NCBI RefSeq assembly: GCF_048771995.1
Contig: NC_133030.1
Span: 62,941,501-63,005,500 of the forward strand
Reading direction: 5' to 3'
DNA: 64,000 bases
Source: Taeniopygia guttata
Lineage: Eukaryota > Chordata > Aves > Passeriformes > Estrildidae
Below the pieces are notes generated by a model, which had not been told where the DNA came from, searched no databases, and saw only the letters and a list, made by a program, of their open reading frames with translations. Positions 52,801-64,000 of this stretch are shown one piece after another (position 1 is the first letter of the stretch; each line of letters opens with the position of its first letter). The position numbers and the translations under genes were made by a program.

Positions 52801-55800
52801 GCCACAGGAGCTGCAATCATGATTCAATTAAATGAAGACACGCTCCAACAAACAGCTCCTCTCTGAATGGGGCTGTTGATCCAAGGCTGGAGATGAGACA
52901 GTGACCATGGGGAGAGGAGAGGAGAGGATTTCACCATGGAAATTGAAAATACTAATTTGGAGCCTGTCAGAGGGCTGTTGCTGCATGAATCTTCCCTTTC
53001 TCTTCCTCTGTGGTTAGGAAGAGGAAAATGTCCAAGATTCCCCCATTTTTGCCCATCTCACGTGGCTCAGCACTGTGGACCCCCTGGGCTGGAACTGTTT
53101 GGCTTGCACTCTTGAAAACAAATAAAACAGAATTGCAGAGTGCATAACTGGTTCTGAAACCAGTTCTCTGTGTTATTTCTGGTCATTGGCTAGAGAAAAT
53201 GTCCTCCCCAGAGTGTTTTCTCAGGTGTGGTGTTTGGGTGTGCAGTGGGAACATCGCACACAGGGATTGCCACGGGCCTCACCTCGGGTTCCATTGTCCC
53301 ACAGCAGCTGTTTGGGAGGAAAGTCAAATCTCAGTGGGAAAACCCAATGATTTTTTGTGTGTAATACTACAAAACTCTCCCAGCTCCCCAAAATAGTCCT
53401 GCTAACAGTCACGTTGGTGGGGTGGGATGTGCTCAGTCACTACAGCAACGCAATGGGATATCCAAAAAAAAAAAAGCAAAAAAGAGTACTTGTGTTTGTA
53501 CTTTGTGTTTTGTTTTATTTTGAACACAGATTCCATGTGATGCTCTGCAGTGTTAATATTCAGCTGCTAAAATATCCTGGAAGAGCTGTGCTCAGTGGGA
53601 TGCTGTCACTCATCCTCTGTCAGGATGTGGGACAGTTGAAGAGGTGACCAAAAGGCTGCTGCCAAACTCTTCTTTCTCAGTAAATAAACTCTGTAAATGA
53701 CATTGAGCAAATTAAAATGTGGCCGTGGTTCACCTCATTCAAATACATCCTTGTTCTGATCCCATTCTTGTGTGGCTCATGTTGGAGCTTTGCAATCCTT
53801 CTGCAAAGGAATTAGTTTTCGTTTTCATTCTATAGGGAACATGATCTTCATGTTTGAAATAAAATTAGGATCAATACTAATAAAGGGCAAAAGCCCTGTC
53901 TTCCTCTTGGAGAAAGTCTTACAGCAAATGTCCTGGGAATTTGGGATTACTTCTATCCTGTGGAACTGGACCATGTTGCTGATGGAGACGTGGACACCAA
54001 CACTGAGTTTCAGCCTTTAGTGTCAAATGAATTCTTAGGAGACTTTCTTATATATTGAAGGGATCGAGGCCAGAAGAATTAAAGACAATAAAGACATCTA
54101 ACAAGTTTTATCTTCCTTAAAAGTGAAATATTAGAATTCAAAAGATACCATTGAAGTTCATTATATATATGTCATCTTTATGGAATGAATGCATATAAAT
54201 GATTATTTTCTTTGTCAGTAATGGCTCACGAGATACTGAATAGGTCTGGATTACTTGGCATGGAGTAATAGCTTCCCTGGCCTCTGGCTGATTTCAGGTG
54301 ATTTTAAATTGAGACTTGAAATATGGAGGAAATTCAAGGGATGAGGAGGAGGCAGATATTTTGCTGTTAGGCTCAGGAAATATAAATAACATGAGTTGAA
54401 GAACTGTAATTTCTTAGTCTGTAGTTCCCTCTCTGCAGTGCAGAATTATATCAGTAAGACAGACTGATAGATCATTAATTAATTTTTCACATTAGGGGCT
54501 TATATTTTTGTCAAATATTATTTCTAGTCAAATTTCAGGTTTGATTCACAAAGCCAGTGACATTGATATGGTGCCTTCCTGTCTGTGACTTCCTTGGTAA
54601 CTGCACAGTTCTTTAAAAAAAAAAAGAGAATGATGGAAACTGCAATGACTCGTGGGAAATGAGGATTTATTTAATTAACACATTCCAAAGTGATCTGAGG
54701 AATCCTGATGTGACACTTTTCATATCTAGGTGTATACAAGGAGAACCAGTTTTTAGCCCTCGCCTTGTTGCATTTTTAATGAGAGCAGTAATTCATTATT
54801 GATGGAGTGTTCAGCTGACAGGTGGCAGAGGGAAGGTGGAGCTGTGTGTCCCTGTGCAAAGCTGCTGCAAGATGAGAGCAGGGAACAAAAGCCTCTGGTG
54901 ACATTTGGGTGACGTCCCTTGGGAAGCATTTTGGGTGATTTGCTGTGTGCTCACATTGCCAGTGTCTAAACTGGAGATCTAAAACCATTCCTTGTCTGGC
55001 AGCGTTCACACAAGGATTTTGAGGATCAGAGAATTCTTGGGATTTTGCCTTTGGCTCTGGCATGACAGGAGTTAATGATCACGTGTGGTCTTGGTGTCAT
55101 CAACTCAAGAATGTGTCTGGTGGAAGAGGAAAGCTGTGGGACCAGAAAACACAGACAACTTGATAGGTTTAGGTCATAAATATCAACCCAGTGGGGACTT
55201 TTGTGTGCCAGCAGGCAAAGTTTGATGGTTGAAACCCAAAATAGTCCATGTCCAAGCTATAGATTATATATGAGCTTAATGGTGATATTGGAAAGCAGCA
55301 GGACACGATTTAGTGGAATTGTGTCATGTGTGAGAGCTGGGAGCCAGGAACTGCAGAGTTCCCCAGCCTCAACCCTCAGATCCCAGCCAAGCAGACCTTT
55401 GGCAGACTCCATCCATTCCTTCAGGCTTCAGCATGACAGTGGCAGTTACTGCTTGTGTGGAAAAGGAATATTTGTGAGGAATACAATCCTTTTGGTACTC
55501 CAGGAGTGAAGCTGATACTCTGGAAATGGTGCAGGCGACTTCATCTGAAGAGCTGAGCTGCTCCAGGATAAAAGTGTGGATAGTGGAGCATCCCTGCCTT
55601 CACTGAGATGCTGGGAACATCCTGTTTCACATTGGTCTAACAAGACCAGAGCAGTTCTAATCCTTTATCCTAATCCTTTATCCCACTGGGATCCACCTGC
55701 CCCTTCTGGATTTTGAAGGACACCAGAGATTTTGCTATGGTCTGAAAAAACACCTCGGTGGGAAGGTGCTTTCAGAAGTGGTGGATGTTTCCTCTGTGGT

Positions 55801-57264
55801 TTGCAGATGACTCTGAGTGATTTGGTCTGCAGATGTTTGGGTCCCTTGTAGAGTTGTTCAGGTTCTCTTGAGATGAGCTGAGTCATATTTGTGTCCTTGG
55901 CTTGCATTTTGAAACCCATCTCATGTCTTAGCCCTGCAGGACTTTGAAAGGCCAATCATTGGGTTTGGTTTGGTTTGGTTTGGTTTGGTTTGGTTTGGTT
56001 TGGTTTGGTTTGGTTGGGTTTTTTTCCTGGCTGGAAAGCCTTTCCCTATTTTGAATCTTGACTAAGTATTGATAAAACTGAGGGATTAATTCTTCAGGCT
56101 CTTGATGTTCCTGTTTTTAAGACTTCTTGTCCATGCACAGGAGAAGAGTGTTCTGTAATGACTCTCTTCACAGGGTCAAATTTCCTTTACATCCTCATCT
56201 TAAGTCCACATTGATTTAACTTGAAGCCAGTTTTCCCTCAATTTTCTGTAATCAACCTCTTCACTAGATTTCAGCTGTTCAGAAGACTCTGCATATTTGT
56301 TAGGGCAAGAATGGAATAATTGGGATTAAACTCCTGTAACTCTTGGATGCTCAGCCTAATTAAATCAGGTTGTGTGTTCTGGTGATGGTGCCTGAGTGAT
56401 TTAGTTACTAGAAAGTGTTCACAAAATCCCCTCTTAAAACTTTCTATATCTGAGGTTCCTGTAACATCTTCTTTCAGCGCTGAATTCTCAGTTGAAATTT
56501 GGAGCATATCCAGAGAGGACAGCTCTGTAGAGGCTTAATTGGAGCTGCTTCTTCTTCTGAGGGGGAGGATTGTGGGACCAAGGAAGGAGTTTGCAGAGTG
56601 AAGTTGTTGCAGGGAGATGTGACTCATCCCCTGGTGCCTCTCCTGCCCCTCTCAGTTCCACTTTTGGTGCACACTGAGGTTTAGCACCATGAGAAGGGTG
56701 AGCCCCTGGTGCTTCCCTTAAAAATGGTACTTGAGAGGGGTGAACTCTCATTTCCAGGTTCAGGTCGGACATGAGGAGGAATTTCTTCCTCTAAAGGGTG
56801 GTCAGGGGTTGGAAGTGGCTGCCCAGGGAGGTTTGGAGTCCCCATCCCTGGAGGTGTCAGGGAATTCTGGATGTGGCTCTCAGTGGTCTGGGCTGGGTGA
56901 CAGTCACAGGTGGGATGACCTTGGAGGGCTTTTCCAGCCTCAGTGATTCTGTGATTTCCTGGTTGATGTTTCAAAGTCTGGAAAAGAACTGTCAGGAGCA
57001 ATTCACAGTTCCAGCCAGGCTGGTGCTGTGCTAATTCCAAACCCAAATTATCCTCACCCACGTTGGTCTCAGCTTTGCATTGTATTTGTATCAGACAACA
57101 TCATATTTTTGCACAATCTGCAAGACTGTGATATGCTTTTGAATTATGATTAAATATATCTTAACTATCTTAACTATATCTAAATATATCTTAACTCTTG
57201 TTTCAGGCTAGAAATCTTCATACAGGAGAACTGGCTGCTGTAAAAATAATCAAGTTAGAGCCTG
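37703..57264 (+). CDS. MAP4K5: MAP4K5 (GCK-family kinase), first two coding exons; gene continues past the window
   Basis: MAP4K5 (KHS/GCKR) is a germinal-centre-kinase-type Ser/Thr kinase feeding TNF and stress signals into JNK. It has an N-terminal kinase domain and a C-terminal CNH domain. Exon 1 (37703-37810) and exon 2 (57207-57264) join in phase 0 to give 55 residues. These include [20 protein letters not shown] and [19 protein letters not shown], almost identical to human. The glycine-rich loop GSGTYG (28-33) and ATP-binding Lys49 (AVK) are present. Exon 3, which should begin with the DDFSLIQQE segment, was not found, so intron 2 must run past 64000. Only about 6 percent of the usual 846 residues is covered. 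Confidence 0.95.
37875..38070 (+). mobile_element. CR1 LINE 3' fragment just inside MAP4K5 intron 1
   Basis: GGAAGTGTCCAAGGCCGGAT, GGGATAGTGGAAGGTGTCCC and CAGACCATTCTGGGATTCTG. It begins about 65 nt after the exon 1 donor. Confidence 0.88.
38380..38465 (+). mobile_element. CR1 LINE 3' tail
   Basis: Short remnant: GGTGATCTTTTAGGTCCTTT ... CCAAACCATTCTGGGATTCT. Confidence 0.8.
38466..41429. other. MAP4K5 intron 1: no gene seen
   Basis: AT-leaning intron sequence with no recognised CR1 and no exon. T-rich runs occur near 40545. Confidence 0.45.
41432..41562 (+). mobile_element. CR1 LINE 3' tail
   Basis: AGTGTTCCAGGTTGGACGAG, GGCTTGGAGCAGCCTGGGAG and CACAAACCATTCCCAGGGCT. Confidence 0.82.
43005..43292 (+). 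mobile_element. CR1 LINE 3' fragment
   Basis: CAAGGTTGGATATTAGGAAG through GTGCCCAGAGCAGCTGTGGC to CCAAACCATTCTGGAATTCT; the end shows a duplicated GGAATTCT. Confidence 0.92.
43395..43532 (+). mobile_element. CR1 LINE 3' fragment (other group)
   Basis: GAGGTGGTGGAGTCACCATC ... GGTTGGACTTGATCATGAAG and a GATTCTGTGAATTCTGTGAA end. It lies about 100 bp after the previous CR1 in the same orientation. Confidence 0.85.
44125..44385 (+). mobile_element. CR1 LINE 3' fragment
   Basis: GGGTTAGATGGGATATTAGG, GTGCCCAGAGCAGCTGTGGC and an AACCATTCTGGGATTCTGTG end. Closely similar to the copy at 5286. Confidence 0.92.
45392..45478. repeat. three-copy 29-bp tandem repeat
   Basis: Three successive copies of GATCCACCCCAAAAAGCTGT plus ATTTGTGAT, with the outer copies diverged, in MAP4K5 intron 1. 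Confidence 0.8.
46374..46403. repeat. (GGA)n microsatellite
   Basis: About ten GGA triplets shortly before a CR1 fragment. Confidence 0.9.
46440..46558 (+). mobile_element. CR1 LINE 3' tail
   Basis: TCCCCATCCCTGGAACTATT, GGCTTGGAGCAGCCTTGGAG ... CAACCCAAACCATTCCATGA. Confidence 0.8.
46790..47660. other. strongly AT-rich block, unclassified
   Basis: The first 120 bp is a degenerate TTTATTTATT-type stretch. From about 47090 the plus strand is A-rich with few G residues (ATTTAAAGATTAAATCAAAA). Composition is clearly different from the surrounding intron. No paired ends, target duplication or coding motif was found; it may be an old, unrecognised repeat or simply low-complexity drift. Confidence 0.5.
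47661..50925. other. MAP4K5 intron 1: no gene seen
   Basis: AT-rich intron with T-runs and a TTTTAATTTTAATTTTAATT stretch (48570-48595) and a G/T-rich low-complexity piece (49068-49140). No exon found. Confidence 0.45.
50930..51320 (+). mobile_element. CR1 LINE 3' fragment, about 390 bp
   Basis: Includes CAACCTGGAGAAGAGAAGCT, CAGGACACAGGGAATGGCTT and a CACACCATTCTGGGATTTTG end followed by three TGATT repeats, the usual short tandem tail of CR1. Confidence 0.92.
51321..55960. other. MAP4K5 intron 1: no gene seen
   Basis: Mostly unique sequence without recognised exons or CR1 tails. A-runs occur near 53465 and 54615. Confidence 0.45.
55962..56016. repeat. (GGTTT)11 microsatellite
   Basis: Uninterrupted pentamer GGTTT, about 11 copies, in MAP4K5 intron 1. 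Confidence 0.95.
56755..56956 (+). mobile_element. CR1 LINE 3' fragment
   Basis: CATGAGGAGGAATTTCTTCC, TGGCTGCCCAGGGAGGTTTG and CTTTTCCAGCCTCAGTGATT. It ends 250 bp before MAP4K5 exon 2. Confidence 0.88.
57207..57264 (+). CDS. MAP4K5: MAP4K5 coding exon 2
   Basis: Begins after TTTCAG with [19 protein letters not shown] and ends after the first base of a Gly codon at GTAAGT. It supplies the catalytic Lys49. At 58 nt it is far too short to stand out by itself; it was identified by kinase homology and frame match to exon 1. Confidence 0.96.
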
Positions 57265-57867
57265 GTAAGTTTTACATTCTTTCCTGTATTTTTGAATCAT
57301 ATTTTCATTTTTTCCATGTGTTTATTTTCACCCACTGTGAAGTTCTAGACAAAAGAAGTGTTTGGGGTTGGTTTTTTTTGGTTTTTTCTTTTTTTTTTGG
57401 TTTTTTTTTTGTAGTTTCAGTGGTTAGATGACAGGAAGCCCTGCAGGATGTACCACTGCTCTTGGCTGTGTCATGCTCACTATTTCCTTGTTTGTTCTTA
57501 TCTGCCTGATCAATTGCTGCCTGAAGAGATGTTGCAATTACAACGTGTTATTAGTACAAAGAGGAGATCAGGGACAGATGGTAAATTGTGAGCTCTGAGC
57601 CAGTGAGGAGCTGTTGGGCTGTGGGAGTTGAAAGGGGGAAGGGATCAGGCAGTGATCCCAACTCCCCCCAAAGGTGCACTGGGAAAACCAGAGCCCTGTG
57701 TTTGAATGTCATCTTTTCTTTCTGTCACTTCCCCACAGAGTTTCTGCCACTCCTCCTAAAACCAGGAGACCCAGGGGATCTCCCTTGCTGCCCAGGAGAT
57801 TTGTTGAGCTGGAGTTTAGTCTGAGTCCTGCACAGAGAGTTGAAATCTAAAATTGTGTCCTGAGTGG

Positions 57868-57965
57868 AAATCATAGAATCCTGGAATAGCAATATGCTGG
57901 AAGGGTCACAAAATCCCAGAATTATTTGAATTGGAAGAGAACTTAAAGACCATCTGGGGCTGAAG
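57868..57965 (-). mobile_element. CR1 LINE 3' tail
   Basis: AAATCATAGAATCCTGGAAT, then CAGAATTATTTGAATTGGAA; an old reversed CR1 end with a partly duplicated tail. Confidence 0.78.
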
Positions 57966-60900
57966 GGCCTGAGGGGAGGGTTAATTTTTATTTGTGGTTG
58001 GTTCTGTGCAGGAAAAGAAATGAGTGTGAAGGCTAAAGGTAGAAAAAGCATGGGGAGACTCAGGGCAGAAGTGAAAACCTGTGCCTTTGGGTGACTGTGA
58101 CTGCTCAGCCCCCTTGGCAGAGCAGGCCTGGGTTTATTAGGTGGCTGCAGTGATAAGGTTAATTAGGCAGTGGGGACACAGGGACAATCCCTCAAACCCT
58201 GTGTGAGCTGCTGTGGCCAGAGTTTGGGGCAGTGGGGCTGTGGAGAGCCAACCACTCTCCGCAGCAGGGCTGTGGTGAGGCAGCACTGCTGTTGTGACAG
58301 AAAAGGGACAATAATAACCCAGTGCTGCCTTGGTGAGAAGCTTCCTCCAGCACTGTGTCACTGCAGCTAATCCAAATGAAGTGTATCTGGTTTTATTCTG
58401 AATTTGAAGAACTGTTTTGGAAGCTGAAGTGAAGCAGGGGCTGAATCCTCTGTTGATAGAACTGAGGGAGGAGCTGGTTCTGCCTTTCCTTGTCCACTGC
58501 TTCTTAAGCCCTACAGTGATAAATGCAAAACTCTGGCCCCAATTTTAATTAGCACTGATGACCATGTCTTGTGTTTAATTATATTGGTCTGATCATCACA
58601 GGGAAGCTATTTTTTTCTGGTTTGTTTTGGTTTGGTTTTTTAATCCATCTTCTTTTAAATGTTGCCAACCTGATCTCCATCCATCTCATGTACACCCACA
58701 GCCTCCTAGCAGGGATCTTGTTGGGTGCTTGGTTTTAAGGACAACTCACAGCATTTATTTACTTACTCCTTTTTCAGTTCTCATGTTTGAAATACTCAGA
58801 TTTTTAAAGAAATTATTCATTGGCTGCTACACACTTCAATTTTCTGACTGATTTTAGGGGTTTTGAGTAGTTTCTGAAGACTGTAAATTGCAGGACACTA
58901 CCAATTCCTGGACCAGGTCAGGAACTGTTGAAATTCCCTGTGGTGGTTTCCTGGGAAGGGCAGCCCCTCCAAACACCAGCACAAGTTCCTTTCACACAGT
59001 AGGGCACTGCTGGAATAAAATTAATAATAAATTTCCTAAATTAGAGAGTGGAGAAATAGGCTTGGGAGGTATATACTGCATCTTCTGGAGAGGAGGAGGA
59101 GGCTCATAGATGGCAATTAATTAGCTGATTAATAAGAGCTCAAAACTCAACACTTGATTAATCCATAGACAGGGGAATTGGGAGCAAAAGACTCTGAAGC
59201 AGAGAGTGCTCCAGAGGAGGTGAGGGATGTGTTGAATAAAAGCTGAAGGAACTGCACTCAGAAAAAAAGCAGGATTTGAGGAGATTCAGGATACTGTTGG
59301 CATGGCAGGGGTGAGTCCTGGTTTGTTCCTGTTCCTTCCTCATCTCCTGCAGGTAGTGAGTGAGTACCCAAAAAGAGCTGGAAACAGATCCCAGCATGGA
59401 TCTGTATTTATTTTATTTCATCAACTCCTACCTTTGTCTCTTCTCCAGACAAAGAAAACAAACTCAGCTTTGCAAGTTGCTGTCAGTAATTTATTTGAAT
59501 TTGGGGCAGTTCTCTAGGTCTGCTCCCACAGTCACTTGGAGTCAAAATAGTTTTTTTTCCTTTTCTGTTTTTTTGGGTTTTTCTTTTTTGGCATAGACTT
59601 TGGAGAGCATTAGGCAAAAGTATTATGGCACGCTAATGACATTTCCCAGCATTCCCTGAGTACAAATGCTTCAAATAATTTGGGAGCCAATTCTATTTCA
59701 GAAACGAGTCCAACTGTACTCAGCAGCATAGCAGCCAAAACTGTCTGAAACACTAAAGCCTCTTCCTTCTATGGGTTTAGCAGATGAATCTAGAGGGGAC
59801 TCAATACAAAGAGGGAACTATTTGCCAGTGGAGTTTTCAGCCACGGAACTTTCTCCCTGGGAGAATATCATAAAAAGTATTTTTAAATATGCTAATGTCT
59901 GTTTTAAATACCGCTGTTATGATAAATGCCCTCTGTCGTGTTCAGAACCTTCTGCGAGGTTACAGAAGACTCTCACTGCTGGGTTTTTGGGGTTTCTTTT
60001 GCTCCAATGATTGCATTTTCCATTTGAGATCCCAGAAATAGGCAGTTACCTGTTTCAAGTTGGATGTGGAACTGGACAGGGAGCTGTAGGAGGCAGAGTC
60101 GTGCAGAGGTGTGAGATGTGCTCGGTGCGTTCCAAGCCAGCTCTGCTTCATGAGGTGTGTGTGGAATCCCATGGTTCAGCCAGCTCAGGAAGGGGATTTT
60201 CCACACAGGAGCTGGGCCACAGGGCTGAGTCAGGGTCACAAGGGGGTCTGGCCCCTCTGGACCACGAGAGCAGCACGGCAGAGCTGCCCTGTCAGCCCAG
60301 GGCCTTTGGGGACTCAGGCAAGGCAGCCTTATTTCCCATACAATGAATTCCCCAAAGGTGACATGAGCTATGGAGAAGAACCAGCCTGAGGCTGATTTAA
60401 ACTAAGCCTGAGGCTGATTTAAACTAAGCCTGCTGGGCTTGAAGCATTATTGGCAGCACCGCACCTGGGGTTGAAGAAATATGAAAATAACTTCTCATTA
60501 CCATACACACCTTCCATGCCTCGTGCCGTGCAGCCTGGTTGGGTTTGGGATCGTGTCTGGGGCTGAATTCCTGAGGTTCCAGGAGTTCCAGAGCCATTAA
60601 AGGCTGGACATGGCCTGTGTGTGCCATTCCATGTCCCATGTGGTGCTGCCGGAGCCTCAAAACTGCTCAACCCCACCCAGAGAAAAGCAGAGGCAGTGTG
60701 GACTGGAAATCTACAGTGCCCAGAATTTTAATCATACTTACCTTGTTGAAATGGGGTCAGATTTTATTTTGCATCCTTATAATGAATAATAATCCACTGT
60801 CCTTCTTAAGAAATGTGTGGATCCAGAGCAGGACCCAGGTAGTGCAAGTTTTCACTTAAGACAGAGTTTTTGGGATTGGGAAAGTCGACAGAAGGGATTG

Positions 60901-61129
60901 TAGTGGGGGAAGGAAGTGCTACAAGTAGGGAAGAAGCTGCAAAGTCCCACATTTGAGTTGGAAAGTAATGCAGAGTGTGACACCTGGGGTGAATTAGGAG
61001 AACACATCATTTGGCAAAATACATCAAGAAAAATAGCAACAGTGAAAAGGGAGAGTGAAGATCAAAGACTGAGCTGTACAACAGTGGGTAAGTAAGGCAA
61101 GGAGAGAGGAGAAGAAACTGCTAAGAGAG
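57966..61129. other. MAP4K5 intron 2: no gene seen
   Basis: Searched by eye for the next kinase exon (DDFSLIQQE...); none found. Contains T-rich runs near 59550 and a short direct duplication of CTGAGGCTGATTTAAACTAA at 60387-60427. Confidence 0.5.
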
Positions 61130-61302
61130 AGGAATCTCAGAATCCCTGAATGGTTGGGGTTGGAAGGGACATTAAGGATCATCCAACCCACACCTACCCT
61201 GGGCAGGGAGACCTTCCACATTCCCAGGCTGCTCCAAGCCCTGTCCAACCTGGCCTTGGACACTCCAGGGTTGGGACAGCCACAGCTTCTCTGGGCAATA
61301 AC
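61130..61302 (-). mobile_element. CR1 LINE 3' fragment
   Basis: AATCTCAGAATCCCTGAATG, GTTGGGGTTGGAAGGGACAT ... CCACAGCTTCTCTGGGCAAT. Confidence 0.9.
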
Positions 61303-61879
61303 AATTATATATGTTTAATTACCAATTATATCTTGAGAGGCTGCTCATTGAAAGGACCCAGGCAGGGCAGAAGAAAAAATCCACAGGTAAATTGTTGTGG
61401 TGTTGGAGCACTCACTCCAAACTCGGGTGTGCTTCTCGCTGTGGGGCTTGTGGTAGCACATCACCATCAGAAATATTTTGTATCAGCAGAGAGATAATGA
61501 GGACCATCAGTGCTTAGTAGTTGGCAGCTCCATGCCCAGCAGGAAAATGTGCTGGTGGAAACATAACTGTTTCCAAATAGCTGTTCCCTGCTTGGAATCA
61601 AGTTTCTTGAGTTTCAAGTTTGGGGAATTGAAATTCTTTCTGTTGGACTGCAGGTTTCCATGAGTCCTATGAAAAGCAGGCTGGATAAAACAGCATATAA
61701 ACAAAACTTCTATAGAAGATATGGATAAAACAGGATGAAAGATCCTGCATTTTGGGAAAGCCATCCCTTTTATCAGCACAGCCAGAACCTTCCTGAGGTT
61801 CAGGAGAGTGGTTTGGAGTGAGTGACTGGGATCTGTTGGAGCACAGGGATGTTGGGAAGTCAGCACAGACCTCACCTGT

Positions 61880-61998
61880 GTGAGAGGCTGGGAGAGCTGG
61901 GAATGTTCCCCTGGAGAGGAGAAGACTCTAGGGAGAACTCCAAGCCCCTTCAGGGCCTAAAGGGGCTCCAGGAGAGCTGGAGAGGAGCTGTGGATGTT
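61880..61998 (+). mobile_element. CR1 LINE internal fragment
   Basis: GAGAGGCTGGGAGAGCTGGG, CTAAAGGGGCTCCAGGAGAG. It lacks the terminal part seen in other copies. Confidence 0.75.
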
Positions 61999-62264
61999 GT
62001 CTGGCTGGGGAGTTTGTGGATTGGGGCAGAGAGTTGTCATTCCCATAGGGATTCCTCTCCTTGTTTGGGGAATCAGGTTGTTGAAATAAGAAATGTTTGA
62101 GGAATGGTCCCAGCAGAGGCTGCAGTGGTGTGACCCTACTCTTTGTCCTTCAGTGTCCCTTGCAAGTGTCCCTCCAATCCTCTTGTTGAATGTCATCTAA
62201 TTTTCAAATTACAAATGTTAATTATAGTATTAAAAATCCCACATCTTCGTTATAGTATTAAAAT

Positions 62265-62375
62265 CCCAGGTCAAGCTGCCTGGGGAGGTTTGGGAGTCAC
62301 ATCTCCATGTCCATCAGCGTGGTGGGGACTGTGAGGGATTGGACAGGAGTGCTGCACCTTGAAGGTCTGGTCTCT
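62265..62375 (+). mobile_element. possible diverged CR1 LINE piece
   Basis: GCTGCCTGGGGAGGTTTGGG followed by AGTCACATCTCCATG resembles the middle of the CR1 3' region, without a clear end. Confidence 0.5.
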
Positions 62376-62811
62376 TCAAATGTGCCTCTGTCCCACCCTC
62401 TGGTGACACTGGGCTGTCTCTGAGTGCCACCACTTCTCTCCTCCCTCTGCTCCAGCTCCCACACAGCACCAGCTCCGTGGTGCAGCTCAGAAGTGATGCA
62501 GAATAAACCAATTTAAAACAAAACCCAGGAGTTTCTCACCCAAGAAGTCACAGCTCTTCCCAGGGGTTGTTGTGACAATTGACCTGGGGTCTTCTTGCGG
62601 GATGGGACCACTCAAAGCAGTGGAGCACATGAAAATATGTGCAGGAATAAACTTGACTAAAACCCATCAGGATCAGGAATGCCCAAAGGCCCAGCAGTGC
62701 TGTGTGGTGGGCACGGGAGCCAGCAGAGCCTTCCCGTGCTGCAGGGTGCAGGGTACAGCTGCTCTCCATCCAGGAACACTTGGCAGGATCTCTCTACATT
62801 CCAGCTTTGCA

Positions 62812-63210
62812 TAGAATCACAGAGTCATGGAATGGTTTGGGTTGGAAGGGACCTAAAGATCATCCAGTGCCACCTCTGCCATGGCAGGGACACCTCCCAC
62901 TGTCCCAGGCTGCTCCAAGCCCCATCCAGCCTGGCCTTGGGCACTGCCATGGATCTAGGGGCAGCCACAGCTGCTCTGGCAATTCCAGCCCAGCCAAGAA
63001 TTCCCAATTCCCAAATTCCCATCCATCCCTGCCCTCTGGCAGTGGGAGTCATTCCCTGGGTCCTGTCACTCCATCCCTTGTCCCCAGTCCCTCTCCAGCT
63101 CTCCTGGAGCCCCTTCAGGCCCTGCCAGGGGCTCTGAGCTCTGCCTGGAGCTCCTCCTCTCCAGGAGAACATTCCCTGCCATCCCAGCCTCTCACACAGG
63201 TGAGCTCTGC
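62812..63210 (-). mobile_element. CR1 LINE 3' fragment, about 400 bp
   Basis: ATAGAATCACAGAGTCATGG, AATGGTTTGGGTTGGAAGGG ... CCCTTGTCCCCAGTCCCTCT and GGGGCTCTGAGCTCTGCCTG. One of the best-preserved copies. Confidence 0.93.
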
Positions 63211-64000
63211 AAGTAGAATAATTCACAGCTGTTGGTGTGCCACCAGTTTCCTCCATGATCTCCCATTTAAATTTGGATTTATCATGAATTTACCAGCCCT
63301 TACCTTGCTCAGCTGCTGGGATGGGCTCAGATCCCACCCCCACGACAGGGGGAGGGTCCTGGCAGCTGGGGACAAGCAGCCTCTTGTGCTGTCCAAGGAG
63401 AATATTCCACTGTGGGGCTGTGTCCCTCTCTGCAGAGGTAAAACCCCACAGCAGAGGAGGCTGCAGAGGCTCAGTGCCTGCTCAGCCTCAGACTTTGCAG
63501 CATTCCCTTGATGGCTGTTCCCGCCTGCTGTGCCACACATCCCACAACTGCCAACACGTGAGCAAGCAAAACCCAATTTTCCCAATTCCCTGTTATTCAC
63601 CATCAAATGCCTGACTGCTAAACCAGACTTTTTTGTATGGATATTTTGTCACCTTTGGTCTAATTCTTTTTATCTTGTTGTCTCCCTCTCAATGAAGTAT
63701 TTTCTACAAATTCTGTCTGCTTTTTTTCCTGCTATCCAAGGATATTTAATTTTTGTCCTATTCCAGTGTCTTTTGCCAAGAGTAATACTCCAGCTGCCTG
63801 GAAACTCTGAATTAGTTTGTTTTGTATTCATTCTTGTAATCTTTGAGCAACTATACATCTTCTCTCCTATCTCTCTGTCTCATCTTTCAGAATCATTTCT
63901 CATTTCCTCCATATTTTAGCCAAATTTTTCTCATGGATAACTTCTCTTCTTTCCATCTGTTTGCTACTTCTCTATCAGCTCCCTGTCTTCTTTCTTCTTT
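63211..64000. other. MAP4K5 intron 2 continues: no gene seen
   Basis: Becomes pyrimidine-rich toward the right edge. No exon or repeat was recognised. Confidence 0.45.

Noticed and set aside
57265-64000. Search for MAP4K5 exon 3
   Set aside because: No sequence encoding the expected DDFSLIQQE segment was found; the exon is taken to lie beyond the window.

Overview
This window is nuclear DNA of a bird, most likely a songbird. It has large introns with GT/AG splice sites, CpG-island promoters and dozens of 3'-end fragments of CR1 LINEs. It contains one complete vertebrate gene and the start of a second, arranged head to head. The complete gene is ATL1 (atlastin-1, an ER membrane-fusion GTPase) on the minus strand, with its start codon at 28362 and its stop at 1578. 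I could place all 14 coding exons, including a 15-nt microexon. The exon lengths and phases add up to exactly 558 codons, the length of human atlastin-1. The second gene is MAP4K5 (GCK-family kinase) on the plus strand. Its first two coding exons, at 37703-37810 and 57207-57264, are present and the rest lies beyond the right edge. ATL1 and MAP4K5 are also divergent neighbours on human chromosome 14.

Layout: 1-1577 holds the probable ATL1 3' UTR, with a GC-rich minisatellite just after the stop codon and poly(A) signals facing both ways near 505-561. The right-facing signals may end a convergent neighbour; SAV1 would be expected from human gene order. 1578-28362 is the ATL1 coding span. A 34-bp-unit minisatellite (about 4345-5285) abuts the acceptor of coding exon 12, and several exons are closely flanked by CR1 tails. 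27880-28720 is the ATL1 CpG island, with a GC-rich pentamer repeat 5' of the ATG. 28720-36940 is intergenic and contains a CR1 fragment expanded internally by a 350-bp pyrimidine microsatellite. 36940-37830 is the MAP4K5 CpG island, with a 14-copy 17-bp array and a short upstream ORF. 37811-57206 is MAP4K5 intron 1 (19.4 kb), with CR1 pieces and an unusually AT-rich block near 46.8-47.7 kb. 57265-64000 is the start of intron 2.

The two genes share no pathway: ATL1 shapes ER tubules, while MAP4K5 acts in stress (JNK) signalling. Their link is genomic adjacency. I found no tRNA, rRNA, CRISPR array, intact transposon, viral gene or undescribed multi-gene system. The observations most worth checking are the microexon, the divergent ATL1 C-terminal tail, splice sites built from or bordered by repeats, and the repeat arrays in both promoters. 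All calls come from reading the sequence and from remembered protein families; no database search was run.
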